Part shown: one piece after another, positions 45,836-54,729 of the stretch | Layout of the letters: each line of letters starts with the position of its first letter | Numbering within the stretch: position 1 is the first letter of the stretch | Program-made: the position numbers and the translations under genes | The notes under the pieces: model-generated | Told to the model about the DNA's origin: nothing | What the model saw: only the letters and a program-made list of their open reading frames with translations | Databases searched by the model: none | Assembly: GCF_003254525.1 (NCBI RefSeq) | Contig: NZ_QFYS01000008.1 | Span: 62,001-126,000 of the forward strand | Length of the DNA: 64,000 nucleotides | DNA from: Phenylobacterium kunshanense | Lineage (GTDB): Bacteria > Pseudomonadota > Alphaproteobacteria > Caulobacterales > Caulobacteraceae | Direction of reading: 5' to 3'

Positions 45836-46560
45836 GCCCGGCCGACGGAATGGCGGCGTTTACGCCCACCGCACGGTCCCAGGTGCGTCGGCGGCCCCAG
45901 CGCGCGGCCTATGACGAGGCGGCCGTCTATGGCGTGCTCGACGCCGGGGTCATGGCGCACGTCGGCTATGTGATCGACGGCCAGCCCTATGTCACGCCTA
46001 CCGCCTACTGGCGCGAGGGCCGGCGCCTCTACTGGCACGGCGCGGCCGCCAGCCGGATGCTGGAAACGGTCGCCCAGGGCCTCCCGGTCTGCGTGACCGT
46101 AAGCTTCCTGGACGGCTTCGTCGTCGGCCGGTCCGGTATCACCCATTCCGTGAACTATCGCTCGGTCATGGCGTTTGGCCGCGCCCGGCTGGTCGAGGAC
46201 ATCGCCGAGGTCCGCGCCGCCATGGACGCCTTCGTCGACCGCCTCTACGCGGGGCGGCCGGTCAAGCTGCGCCCGACAACCGACGACGAGCTGCGCCGCC
46301 TGAAGCTCGTCGAAATGGAGATCGAGGAGGCGTCGGCGAAGATCAAGGACACCGGCGTCGGCGACCTTCCGGCCGACGAAGGCTGGGGCGCGTGGTTTGG
46401 GGTGTTCCCGGTCGAGACTCGCATCGGCGCCCCTCTGCCCGACCCTCGGAATCTGACGCCCAGGACCGACGACCTGTCGCCCTACGCAGAAGGCGCCCGG
46501 CTGGACGACGCCCTGGCGACGGCGGCGGCCCGGACCTATGGCGCGCCGGTCTCCACGTAG
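45832..46560 (+). CDS. pyridoxamine 5'-phosphate oxidase-fold flavoprotein
   Basis: 242 residues from GTG at 45832 (an ATG at 45850 is possible). The split-barrel flavin-binding pattern is AHVGYVIDGQPYVTPTAYWREGRRLYWHGAA-like near residues 42-72, followed by VTVSFLDGFVVGRSG and SVNYRSVMAFG. These belong to the PNPOx-like/Nim group, FMN-binding enzymes that reduce or oxidise varied substrates; classical PdxH activity is not proven. It is coupled to the small membrane protein gene and divergent from the MocR regulator. Its 3' end overlaps the convergent SRPBCC gene by 25 bases. Confidence 0.85.
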   Translation: MSPADGMAAFTPTARSQVRRRPQRAAYDEAAVYGVLDAGVMAHVGYVIDGQPYVTPTAYWREGRRLYWHGAAASRMLETVAQGLPVCVTVSFLDGFVVGRSGITHSVNYRSVMAFGRARLVEDIAEVRAAMDAFVDRLYAGRPVKLRPTTDDELRRLKLVEMEIEEASAKIKDTGVGDLPADEGWGAWFGVFPVETRIGAPLPDPRNLTPRTDDLSPYAEGARLDDALATAAARTYGAPVST

Positions 46561-47063
46561 CGCTTGAGCCGCGTCCAGCCGCCGTTCAGCACCTGATCGA
46601 CCACCGGCGCGGCCTTGAGCGCGAAGTCGCGCGCGCCCCCGACATTGTAGGTGATCGTCAGCTCGGTCCCGCCGTCCTTCGGCTTCATCTGGAAGAACAG
46701 CGCCGCGCTGACGCCCTCGTCCTGCAGGGGCCCCAGCGCCGCATCGGCCCGGATCATGCCCTGTTCGGGCCAGGCCAGCACCACCGCGCCGTGCCGCACG
46801 CTGCCGCCGCCCGGAATGGTCTCGCACCAGCACGCCCCCGCCTGCAGCGGCATAGAGAGGTTCTCGGACTTGCCGGAATAGGTGTGCTCGGGATCCCACC
46901 AGCGGCCGATCTCGCCGATCGCCTGGTAGACCTTTGCCGGCGGCGCCTTGATCTGTTGCACCGACTTGATCCGGAAGCCCTGTGGGCCCGTCTCCACCAC
47001 CTCAGCGCGGGCCCCGCCCGCCAGCAGCAGGACGGCGAGCGCCGTCGGGATCACCGCCTTCAT
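46536..47063 (-). CDS. exported SRPBCC (START-like) domain protein
   Basis: 175 residues. Signal peptide to about residue 20 (ALAVLLLAGGARA). The mature part has the SRPBCC fold cues IKAPPAKVYQAIGEIGRWWDPEHTYSG near the start and TELTITYNVGGA later. Such proteins bind a hydrophobic ligand; here in the periplasm, identity unknown. It is 15 bases downstream of murI on the same strand. Confidence 0.82.
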   Translation of the reverse strand: MKAVIPTALAVLLLAGGARAEVVETGPQGFRIKSVQQIKAPPAKVYQAIGEIGRWWDPEHTYSGKSENLSMPLQAGACWCETIPGGGSVRHGAVVLAWPEQGMIRADAALGPLQDEGVSAALFFQMKPKDGGTELTITYNVGGARDFALKAAPVVDQVLNGGWTRLKRYVETGAP

Positions 47064-47077
47064 GCCGTCCCCCTTCG

Positions 47078-47929
47078 TCAGGCCGGTTCGAAGTTTAGCG
47101 GACCTCCCCAGAAAGTCTCCACCAGGCTGTTCTGGGCCCCGGGCTCGCCGGTCGTGAGAAAGCGGCGGCCGCCGCCCGTCCCCGGATCGAACTCGGGGTG
47201 CCGCGCGAGGTATCGCTCCAGGGCGTCTGCGGTGGCGTCCGGCTGCCGGATCAGCGGCGTGCCCGGTGGCAACGCCGCCTGGAACAGATCGGCCACGATC
47301 TCATAGTGCGTGCAGCCCAGGATCGCCCGGTCGGGATGGCGGCCGATCCGCGTCGCCAGCGCCTTCACGTGGCCCTGGATGACCGTGGCGATCTCCGCGC
47401 GCGGCGCGTTCTGCTCGATCATCCGCGCGAGCTCGGGACACGGCTCCGAGAAGACGGCCACGTCCTGTCGGCGCTTGTCGATCTCGATCTCGTAGACCCG
47501 GCTCTTCGCGGTAGCGGGCGTGGAGAAGACGCCAAGGATGTCCAGCTTCTCCACCTTGTCGCCGCGCCGTTCGGCCTCATGCTCCCAGGGCAGGCCCGTG
47601 GCGGCCTCGATGGTCGGCACGACGATGCCGAGCACGTTCAGCGACCGCCCCACTTCCCGCCGATAGCCGGGCAGCCAGGTCTGCTGCAATCGCCTCAGGG
47701 CCACGCTCGCCGCCGTGTTGCAGGCGAGGACGACCACGTCGCAGCCCTCGTCGAACAGGCGCACGCAGCCGGCCTTCGTCAGCTCGACGATCTCCTCGCC
47801 GCTGCGTCCGCCGTACGGGGCGTTGGCCTGGTCGGCCAGATAGACGAAGTCGGCCTTGGGGAACCGATCCACGAGCCGGTGGTGCACGGTCAGGCCGCCC
47901 ACGCCGGAATCGAACACGCCGATGCTCAT
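47078..47929 (-). CDS. murI: glutamate racemase
   Basis: 283 residues. The catalytic cysteine motifs are both seen: VLACNTAASVALR near residue 70 and ILGCTHYEIVADLF near residue 210; the N-terminus IGVFDSGVGGLTV is diagnostic. It makes D-glutamate for peptidoglycan, acting in the cytoplasm. Length normal for the family. Confidence 0.95.
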   Translation of the reverse strand: MSIGVFDSGVGGLTVHHRLVDRFPKADFVYLADQANAPYGGRSGEEIVELTKAGCVRLFDEGCDVVVLACNTAASVALRRLQQTWLPGYRREVGRSLNVLGIVVPTIEAATGLPWEHEAERRGDKVEKLDILGVFSTPATAKSRVYEIEIDKRRQDVAVFSEPCPELARMIEQNAPRAEIATVIQGHVKALATRIGRHPDRAILGCTHYEIVADLFQAALPPGTPLIRQPDATADALERYLARHPEFDPGTGGGRRFLTTGEPGAQNSLVETFWGGPLNFEPA

Positions 47930-48005
47930 GTGCTGGTGTTAGCGGCCGCCGCGGAACGTGTCGACGTCACGGGCGCGCCTGCACGGAAACGGCGCCGTGG
48001 GGCGG

Positions 48006-48401
48006 TCAGCGCCAGTCGCGGCCCGCAGACACGGTGCTGGCCTTGCGGACCAGGCCGCTCACGGGCCCGGCGGCGACTTCACAGGCGCCCAGAAGCGCAT
48101 CGGCGTCGCGGCCGACGATGCGGCAGGTGACGTCCTGGCCGAAGCTTGCCGCCATCAGAGTCTCGCGCGCGGGCGGTGCGGTCGACGCCTTCGCCAGGTC
48201 GTCGGCCAAGCGCACGGGGACCCACATCGAAGGGTCGGCGCCGAGCGCCACGCACAGGGTCTCGCCATCCAGCACATGCAGCACCGGACCCCGGATCATC
48301 GTCGCTTCCGCCGGCGCCTCGCCTCTGCAGACGGCGGCCTGCGCACCGCCCGCCAGGGCCGAGGTCGCCAGGAGCGCGCCGATGAGGAGTGGAAGTCGCA
48401 T
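48006..48401 (-). CDS. secreted staphylococcal nuclease-like protein, degenerate
   Basis: 131 residues. Signal peptide to about residue 22. The mature part begins like an OB-fold SNase (IRGPVLHVLDGETLCVAL), then shows VPVRLADDLAKAS where active SNases have the R-x-x-G-I-D-A-P-E catalytic stretch, so the catalytic Asp/Glu are missing. Probably not a nuclease. Two cysteine pairs (C25, C50 and C93, C107 approx.) suggest disulphides. Function unknown. Confidence 0.65.
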   Translation of the reverse strand: MRLPLLIGALLATSALAGGAQAAVCRGEAPAEATMIRGPVLHVLDGETLCVALGADPSMWVPVRLADDLAKASTAPPARETLMAASFGQDVTCRIVGRDADALLGACEVAAGPVSGLVRKASTVSAGRDWR

Positions 48402-48477
48402 AGAGGTTCAACGCCGTTCGTGTGGCGTTGTTCAGAGCAAGTTCCGCGCCACGCCGGATATACGGCGCGGAGGGGCT

Positions 48478-49071
48478 TCAGGAGGCGAACAGGTCCGCCT
48501 GCGCCGCCGCCTTGGCGCCCTCGATCGCCAGCAGCTTCAGCTTCGTGTTGACCCCGCCCCGGGCCGAGAAACCGCCCGCCTTGCCGCCAGCCGCCGTCAC
48601 CCGATGGCAGGGGACGACGATCGGCCAGGGGTTCTTGCCCAGGGCCTGGCCCACTTCGCGTGCGAGCATCTTGTCGCCGAGGCGCAGGGCGATCTCGCCG
48701 TAGGTCACGGTCTCGCCGGGCGGAATGCCGCGGGCGATCTCATAGACCCGGACGTGGAAATCTGGCGTCCGGGACAGGTCGAGCGGCGCGTCCGACAGGT
48801 CGGCCTTCTCGCCCCGCATCAGCGCCTGGATTCCAGCGAGGGTGGCGCGCAGCCCCGCCGGCGCGGTCGCTTCAACCGCCTCGGGAAAGCGGCGCAGGAA
48901 ACCCCGCCGCGCGGTCTCGACGTCGGGCTCGGGGAGGTGGACGGCCACGAGGCCGGCGTCGCCCCAGGCAAGGCCGGCCGTTCCGATGGCTGTGTCGAAG
49001 AGCGCGTACTGGATCATTTCCGCAAGATAGCGCGGGTCGCCGAAAGTCGCTGGCGGCTTTCGGACATCCAT
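48478..49071 (-). CDS. ogt: methylated-DNA-[protein]-cysteine S-methyltransferase
   Basis: 197 residues if started at ATG 49071; ATG at 49017 (MIQYALFDTA) is also possible and gives a more typical length. The active-site PCHRV with the flanking NPWPIVVPCHRVTAAGGKAGGF is complete, preceded by GETVTYGEIALRLG. It transfers the O6-methyl group from guanine to its cysteine, a one-time repair. No Ada regulatory domain is present, so it is Ogt-type. Confidence 0.92.
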   Translation of the reverse strand: MDVRKPPATFGDPRYLAEMIQYALFDTAIGTAGLAWGDAGLVAVHLPEPDVETARRGFLRRFPEAVEATAPAGLRATLAGIQALMRGEKADLSDAPLDLSRTPDFHVRVYEIARGIPPGETVTYGEIALRLGDKMLAREVGQALGKNPWPIVVPCHRVTAAGGKAGGFSARGGVNTKLKLLAIEGAKAAAQADLFAS

Positions 49072-49081
49072 GCCGCCTCCT

Positions 49082-51859
49082 TTAGACGATCCAGCCCTCC
49101 GACGGCGCGCCCGCCTGGGCGCCCGAGACTTCAAGCTGATACGTGCCCTCAGACTCCGCCCCCGACCGCACGACGACGTAGTAGGCGCCGCCCGCGACGA
49201 TGCCCGACAGTTGCAGGCTGGCGTCCCGCCCGACGCCGCCGTCCTCGTCCGAGGCGACCAGCCGGCCATTGGCGTCATAGACCTCGAGGCGCGGATCGCT
49301 CAGCGTGCCGCCGCCTGAATCCTGCCCGCGCACGTCGATCCGGAGGGAGCCGCCGGGCCCCGCAGTCACCTGGAACCAGTCGCGATCGGCGCTCGGCCGC
49401 CCCGAGGTCGTGAAGTTCTTCAGCGTGCCGGTCGCCAGGCCACCGGTCACGCCATGTCCGACCTGTTCCCGGCCGAACAGTTCGTCGCCTCGAAGGCCCT
49501 GGTCCGCGCCCGTCGTGAGCCAGTGGTTGATGGCCGTGTCGAACGTGACGCCGGCGTTCACGAGGTCCGGGTACGAGAGCACATAGGCCACCTTGTCGAA
49601 GCCGGCCGGCTCGCGGAACTCATAGGCCCCCGACCGGATCCAGTGCTGGAAGAGCGCGTTGGCGTCCGTTCCAAACAGCCGCGCCAGGTCGTCGTTCGAC
49701 GCGCCATAGAGCAGGGGATCGAAGCCGTTCACCGCTCGGCCCTCACCCGCGCCGGCGACGGCGTAGTGGCGGGTCAGGGCGGCCTCGTCGGCCCCGAAGG
49801 CGCGCAGGAGGTCCGCATGGGCCGCGCCATACTGCAAGGCGTCGAAGCTGGTCGCTGAGCGGCCGGCCGCGAACCCGGTCGTGATCCAGTGTCGGGCCAG
49901 CGCCTGGGCGTCGACGCCGAACTGGGCCAGCAGGTCCGGATTCGAGGCCGCATAGCGCAGCGGATCGAAGGTATCGAGGGCTCGCCCCTCCGGCCGGCCG
50001 GTGTTCATCCAATGCTGGCGAGCCCGATCCACGTCCGTGCCGATGGAGGCGATCAGGTCGGTGTTCGAGGCGATGTAGCGCAGGCCGTTGAACGCCTGGT
50101 TCGTGAACTCGGCCCAGGAGAGGGACTGCCCGCCGATGACGACCCGCTCGAAGCCGTGGACCTCGCTGGTCCCATAAGGTCCGATCAGACGCGCGTCCTG
50201 GCCGTTGAGGCCGGCGACGAAATAGTCGCGCACCGAACCCACGAGGATCAGCGTGTCGGTCCCCGCTCCGCCGTCGAGGTAGTCCGACCCGGAATAGGGA
50301 TCGATGGTGTCGTCCCCCGCGCCGCCTACCAGCAGGTTCGACAGGTAGTTGCCGGTCAAGGTGTCGTTGAACGCCGAGCCGTACAGCGCCTCGACGTCGA
50401 TCAGGGTGTCGTTCCCGGCTCCGCCGGTTGCGCGCAGGGCGCTGATGTCGGCGTTCACCGCGGCCGGCGCGTCGGCATAGGTGACGAAGTCCACGTTCAG
50501 GCCCCCGACGATGCGGTCATCGCCCGCGCCGCCCGACAGGCTGTCGCCGCCCATGCCGCCATCCAGCGTGTCGGCGCCGCCCCCGCCGAACAGGACATCG
50601 TCGTTGGCGAGACCCGTAAGCCGGTCGCCCAGGGCCCCGCCGGTCAGCCGGTCGATCCCGGGCCCGCCCTGGAAGTTCAGCTCGAAGGCGGTCAGCGCGA
50701 CCTTCACCCCGGTCCCGCTCGCATCGCCCCCGATGCCGCTCTCATCCCGCCACATGGCGGCGAGCACGCCGTCCGGACTGACGGTGAGGCGCAGGTCGTC
50801 CTGGACGCCCGCGGTCGTCGTCCCGAGGCGGAATGCGGCGCCGTCTAGCTGGCCGGCGCTGGTCAGCACCTGGGCCATCACATCGCCGCCGGCGCTCCAA
50901 CCGACGACCAGGCGGCCGTCCGGAAGTTCGACCATCTGCACGTCGCGAAGGGACGTCCCCTCGGCGAGGCGGATGGGCGGGGTGCGGACGTTGCCCGGCC
51001 CAGCCAGGCTCGCCCGGTCGTAGGCGGAAAACCACACGGCGTCGCGTGCCGCCCAGGCGACCCCGATCCGGCCGTCGGCGAGCTCGGCAAGCCCAAGGCC
51101 GCCGATGCCATACACCACGAGCTGCCCGTCTGCGGGCGTGGTGTCGAACCGGATCGACGCCAGGCGATCGCCTGATGGAGAAAAGTGCGCTCCCCCCTGG
51201 AACGGCGGCGTGTAAGGCCCGTCGCTGATGCCGGTGTTCACGAACCGCCAGGACTCGATCAGCGAGCCGTCGCTCAGCTCCAGGACCGTCAGCTCAGGGT
51301 CATATGCTCCGCCGCCGCGTCCGCTCGCGATCGAACCGCCACGCTGCCACTCCACGGCTCCATTGGCGTCGACCACGACGAGACGGACCGACAAGGAGCC
51401 GCGGCCGCTCGTATCGCCACTCGACGTGTCCCAGGACACGGCGTAGCCGCCGTCCGCCAGCGGAATGATGTCGATGTGCCGGGGAGACAATCCGAAGGTG
51501 GGCGTGCCGCGGACATCGAGGGAGTAGAGGGTCTGGCTCGCACCCTCCGGCTGGCCCATGGCGTCGTAGCGCTGGGCGACGACCTCGTACTGCTGCGCTC
51601 CGTCCTTGACGATCCGCACCGCAACGAAGCCGGCGCCGACCGCCGCGACCGACACGTCACTGGCGGCCCCCAGGATGAGTTCCCCGCCCTCTGGCGAGCC
51701 ATCCGCTCCGAATACCCGCAGTTTCGCGATGTCGCCGGCGCCGTCGTCGATCCATGCCGCCACGCTGCGGCCGCCGGCAAGGACGGCGACATCGCCCGGC
51801 CGCTGCCCGCCCTCGGTCGCGACGTTGACGAGACGTTCGGCGACGCGGACTTCGGGCAC
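49082..51859 (-). CDS. large RTX/hemolysin-type calcium-binding protein with 41-residue repeats
   Basis: 925 residues from GTG at 51859, with GAGG 9 bases upstream; a TTG at 51868 is possible. The N-terminal half (to about residue 400) is a beta-rich propeller-like region. RTX nonapeptides (GGxGxDxLxGG-like, e.g. FGGGGADTLDGG) follow at about residues 415-455. Five tandem 41-residue repeats lie at residues 590-793. A C-terminal PPC-like beta domain (DWFQVTAGPGGSLRIDV) ends the protein. There is no signal peptide, as expected for type I secretion; the exporter is not in this window. Probably a surface or secreted protein. Confidence 0.85.
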   Translation of the reverse strand: MPEVRVAERLVNVATEGGQRPGDVAVLAGGRSVAAWIDDGAGDIAKLRVFGADGSPEGGELILGAASDVSVAAVGAGFVAVRIVKDGAQQYEVVAQRYDAMGQPEGASQTLYSLDVRGTPTFGLSPRHIDIIPLADGGYAVSWDTSSGDTSGRGSLSVRLVVVDANGAVEWQRGGSIASGRGGGAYDPELTVLELSDGSLIESWRFVNTGISDGPYTPPFQGGAHFSPSGDRLASIRFDTTPADGQLVVYGIGGLGLAELADGRIGVAWAARDAVWFSAYDRASLAGPGNVRTPPIRLAEGTSLRDVQMVELPDGRLVVGWSAGGDVMAQVLTSAGQLDGAAFRLGTTTAGVQDDLRLTVSPDGVLAAMWRDESGIGGDASGTGVKVALTAFELNFQGGPGIDRLTGGALGDRLTGLANDDVLFGGGGADTLDGGMGGDSLSGGAGDDRIVGGLNVDFVTYADAPAAVNADISALRATGGAGNDTLIDVEALYGSAFNDTLTGNYLSNLLVGGAGDDTIDPYSGSDYLDGGAGTDTLILVGSVRDYFVAGLNGQDARLIGPYGTSEVHGFERVVIGGQSLSWAEFTNQAFNGLRYIASNTDLIASIGTDVDRARQHWMNTGRPEGRALDTFDPLRYAASNPDLLAQFGVDAQALARHWITTGFAAGRSATSFDALQYGAAHADLLRAFGADEAALTRHYAVAGAGEGRAVNGFDPLLYGASNDDLARLFGTDANALFQHWIRSGAYEFREPAGFDKVAYVLSYPDLVNAGVTFDTAINHWLTTGADQGLRGDELFGREQVGHGVTGGLATGTLKNFTTSGRPSADRDWFQVTAGPGGSLRIDVRGQDSGGGTLSDPRLEVYDANGRLVASDEDGGVGRDASLQLSGIVAGGAYYVVVRSGAESEGTYQLEVSGAQAGAPSEGWIV
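49480..50092 (-). repeat. five tandem 41-residue (123-base) coding repeats
   Basis: Each unit starts F-D/N-x-L/V-x-Y and continues x-A/L-S-x-x-D-L, then FG-x-D and H-W/Y near its middle, then G-x-x-x-G/E-x-R. Units 1-4 are each 41 residues by count; unit 5 is one residue shorter and most divergent. The repeats are conserved in protein but hardly in DNA, so the array is old. Confidence 0.85.
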
Positions 51860-51995
51860 GGCACTCAACCTCAGGGCAATTCAGCGCAACCTGCGCGAAT
51901 AGCCTCTAGAGCGGTGGTTGAACGCCCCCGACAACCGAATTGCGATGAAGGGCGAGTGGTCGTCGACGACGGTCTGACGCCACTCATATTGTCGG

Positions 51996-52394
51996 TCAGG
52001 CCGGCACGAACACCGGCACGGGCGGGCCGCCCTCGGTCGGCTGCAGCTTAACCTTCACCCGCTGGCCGATCTTCAGGTCGTCGGGCGCCACGTCGACGAT
52101 GTTGGTCATCACGTTCGGGCCCTCGTCGAGGGTGACGTAGGCCAGGGCGTAGGGGCCGGTCGGGGATTTGCGCAGGATCGAGAAGCTGTAGACCACGCCC
52201 TCGCCCTTGCTCTCCTCCCAGACGGTCTTGTCCGAGTGGCAGAACGGGCACATTGCGCGCGGATACCAATGGGCCTCGCCGCAGGCCGTGCAGCGCTTGA
52301 TCAGGAATTTGCCCTCGGCCGCCGCGTCGAAGAACGGCTTGGACTCAAGGGTGACGGCGGGGGCCGGGACCGGCCGGGTCATCAGTTCGGACAT
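51996..52394 (-). CDS. DUF35 OB-fold zinc-ribbon protein
   Basis: 132 residues. A rubredoxin-like zinc ribbon has C35, C38, C49 and C52 (CTACG...CPFC), followed by an OB-fold (GEGVVYSFSILRKSPTGPYALAYVTLDEG). DUF35 proteins partner acyl-CoA-processing enzymes such as thiolase-like aldolases or hydratases, often supplying substrate binding. It begins 2 bases after the stop of the thiolase-like gene, strongly suggesting a complex. Confidence 0.9.
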   Translation of the reverse strand: MSELMTRPVPAPAVTLESKPFFDAAAEGKFLIKRCTACGEAHWYPRAMCPFCHSDKTVWEESKGEGVVYSFSILRKSPTGPYALAYVTLDEGPNVMTNIVDVAPDDLKIGQRVKVKLQPTEGGPPVPVFVPA

Positions 52395-52396
52395 TC

Positions 52397-53584
52397 TCAG
52401 GCCTCCCGTTCGAAGATCGCCGTCGCCGCCCCGTGCCGCACGCCGAGCGAACCACCCGTGCCGTGGGCGATGGCGAGGTCGCAGTTGGGCACCTGCACCT
52501 TCGGATGCGCCTCGCCGCGAAGCTGGCGCACCGCCTCGATCACCTTGGTGATGCCGCCCCGGTTGGTGGGGTGGTTGTTGCAGAGGCCGCCGCCGTCCGT
52601 GTTGAAGGGCAGCTTGCCGATGCCGGAGATCAGGTTGCCGTCGGCGACGAACTTGCCGCCCTCGCCCTTCTTGCAGAAGCCCAGGTCTTCGAGCTGCATC
52701 AGAACGGTGATGGTGAAGCTGTCGTAGATCGAGGCGTACTTGATGTCGGCCGGCGTGACGCCCGCCTCCTCGAACGCGCGCGGACCCGACCAGACCGCGC
52801 CGGAATAGGTCAGGTCCAGCTTGCCGCCCTGCTGCACCTTCGGCGCCTCGCCGACCCCCATCAGCTTGACCTTCGGCCGGTTCAGGCTCCTCGCCACCTC
52901 GGGCGAGGTGACGACCAGGGCGCCGCCGCCGTCGGTGACCACACAGCAGTCCAGAAGGTGCAGCGGGTCGGAGATCATCCGCGAGTTCACCACCTCCTCG
53001 ACGGTGACCACGTTCTTGAGGAAGGCGTGCTCGTTCCACTGGGCGTGGTGGCTGGCCGCCACCTTGATCCAGGCGAGTTGCTCCGAGGTGGTGCCGTACT
53101 CGTACATGTGACGCATGGCGCACATGCCGTAGGTGTTGTGCGTCGAGCCGCCGTAGATGTTCTCGAAGCCGGCGCCGGGGTCGCCGTCGGTAAGGCCCGT
53201 CGGGCCCGGACGGGCGCTCGGACCCGGGCGGTTGCCGCCGTTGCGCGGCCGGCCGGCCAGGGTGATCAGCGCCACCTGGCACTTGCCCGCCGCGATCGCC
53301 TGGGCCGCGTGGCCCACGTGCAGGATGTAGGAGGAGCCGCCGGTCTCGGTAGAGTCCATGTGGCGGACGTTCTTCAGCCCCATGTAGTCGATCATCGACA
53401 TGCCGCCGAAGCCCGGCGCATCGCCGGCGCAGAAGTAGGCGTCCACGTCGTCGAACGAGAGTCCCGCGTCCTCCAGGGCGCCCTTGGCGGACTCCGCATG
53501 AAGCTGGGCCGTCGTCTTGTCGGGCGCATCCCGCGTCGGATGCTCATACGCGCCCATCACATAGGCCTTGCCCTTGACGCTCAT
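52397..53584 (-). CDS. thiolase-like protein lacking the nucleophilic cysteine
   Basis: 395 residues from ATG at 53584, with GGGGAGG upstream. The thiolase fold is clear (DCCVVTDGGGALVVTSPEVA, CNNHPTNRGG, IAHGTGG). At the place of the catalytic Cys the sequence reads STETGGSS (residues 78-85) and the terminal CxG motif is HGTGG, so condensing/thiolytic chemistry is unlikely. SCP-x/Ltp2-like members with this loss, paired with a DUF35 protein, are retro-aldolases in sterol side-chain breakdown. A related C-C cleavage is inferred; the substrate is unknown. Confidence 0.88.
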   Translation of the reverse strand: MSVKGKAYVMGAYEHPTRDAPDKTTAQLHAESAKGALEDAGLSFDDVDAYFCAGDAPGFGGMSMIDYMGLKNVRHMDSTETGGSSYILHVGHAAQAIAAGKCQVALITLAGRPRNGGNRPGPSARPGPTGLTDGDPGAGFENIYGGSTHNTYGMCAMRHMYEYGTTSEQLAWIKVAASHHAQWNEHAFLKNVVTVEEVVNSRMISDPLHLLDCCVVTDGGGALVVTSPEVARSLNRPKVKLMGVGEAPKVQQGGKLDLTYSGAVWSGPRAFEEAGVTPADIKYASIYDSFTITVLMQLEDLGFCKKGEGGKFVADGNLISGIGKLPFNTDGGGLCNNHPTNRGGITKVIEAVRQLRGEAHPKVQVPNCDLAIAHGTGGSLGVRHGAATAIFEREA

Positions 53585-53650
53585 GCGACCTCCCCGAACA
53601 ACCGGTATGGGCTTAGCCGCTGGCGCGCCCCGCGGCAATTGCACGTAGGG

Positions 53651-54697
53651 TCACCCGAGAGTTGCGCCGTCGAGCCGGCGGCGGATGAAGTCCGCGGCCA
53701 GTCCGATCGACTGCCGCGCCTTCGGGGTCTGCATCCGCTCCCACACATGGGTTTCCTCGGACCACAGCCGGACGGTCAGGTCACAGCCGCGCTCGCGCAT
53801 GGCCTCGGCCAGCCGCACCGCGTCGTCATAGAGGATGTCGCCACGGCTGGCGTGGATGAGGGTGGGAGGGAACCCATCGAAGGCTCCGAAGATGGGTGAG
53901 GCGACCGGATCGGTCGCGGACCGGCCGCCCAGGTAGAAGCGCGCCATGAGCGCCAAGCTCTCCATGGTGTAGGGCGTGGTCCCCAGGAGGGACGCGGCCG
54001 TCACCGACCAGCTCTGCAGGGAAAGGTCGACCCAGGGCGACAGCAGCACGAGGCCCGAGGGCGGCGGCAGGCCCCGGGCGATCGCCGCCTGGAGCGCCGC
54101 CAGAAGGATCGCAGCCCCCGCCGACTCCGCCAGCGCCACCACCGGTTCGTCAGGGGCCGTCTGCGCCTGCCAGGCCCAGGCCGCGATGATGTCCTCCACC
54201 GCCGCCGGACAGGGGTGTTCAGGGGCCAGGCGGTAGCTGGGCGCGAACACGCGCGCCTCTGCGGCGGCTGCGAAGCGCGCCACCAGGTGGGTGATGCGTG
54301 GCGATCGGTCGGCCGCGAACGAGCCGCCATGGACGTAGAAGACGACGCCGCGAGGCTCCGCAGCCCGCGGCGCAAACCATTCCGCAGGGGCCGGCGGGGG
54401 CGGCAGATCGCGGCCAGGGCCCGGGAGGCGTATGGCCTCCGCATCCAGGCGCGCCAGCACCGGCGCATCAAAGCGAGCGTGGATCCGCCGCTGGCGCTCG
54501 GCGTGCTGCCTCAGCGCCTCGGGGCCCCGGGCCTCGGCCGCAAGGGTCGCGCGCATGGTCGAGGTCACGATCCGCTGCATCGTCCGGTTGGCCGTCCGAC
54601 GCGCCAGGGTCTTCAGGGGGTTGGTTTCGGGCCGGTCCATCTGCCGCACATCGAGCCGACCGACCGCCGCCACTCCAGTGGGACGCATTACGCTCAT
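53651..54697 (-). CDS. alpha/beta hydrolase, hormone-sensitive lipase-like
   Basis: 348 residues if begun at ATG 54697; ATG 54640 (MDRPETNPLK) is also plausible. The HGG oxyanion motif is in VVFYVHGGSF near residue 119; the nucleophile is in ALAESAGAAI (AxSxG instead of GxSxG) near residue 190; the Asp/His end is in RGDILYDDAV and EETHVWERM. It likely hydrolyses a lipid or short acyl ester. It lies upstream of the thiolase-like/DUF35 pair on the same strand. Confidence 0.85.
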   Translation of the reverse strand: MSVMRPTGVAAVGRLDVRQMDRPETNPLKTLARRTANRTMQRIVTSTMRATLAAEARGPEALRQHAERQRRIHARFDAPVLARLDAEAIRLPGPGRDLPPPPAPAEWFAPRAAEPRGVVFYVHGGSFAADRSPRITHLVARFAAAAEARVFAPSYRLAPEHPCPAAVEDIIAAWAWQAQTAPDEPVVALAESAGAAILLAALQAAIARGLPPPSGLVLLSPWVDLSLQSWSVTAASLLGTTPYTMESLALMARFYLGGRSATDPVASPIFGAFDGFPPTLIHASRGDILYDDAVRLAEAMRERGCDLTVRLWSEETHVWERMQTPKARQSIGLAADFIRRRLDGATLG

Positions 54698-54729
54698 GAC
54701 CGCGGCCGACTCTCTCCTAGACTGGAGAC

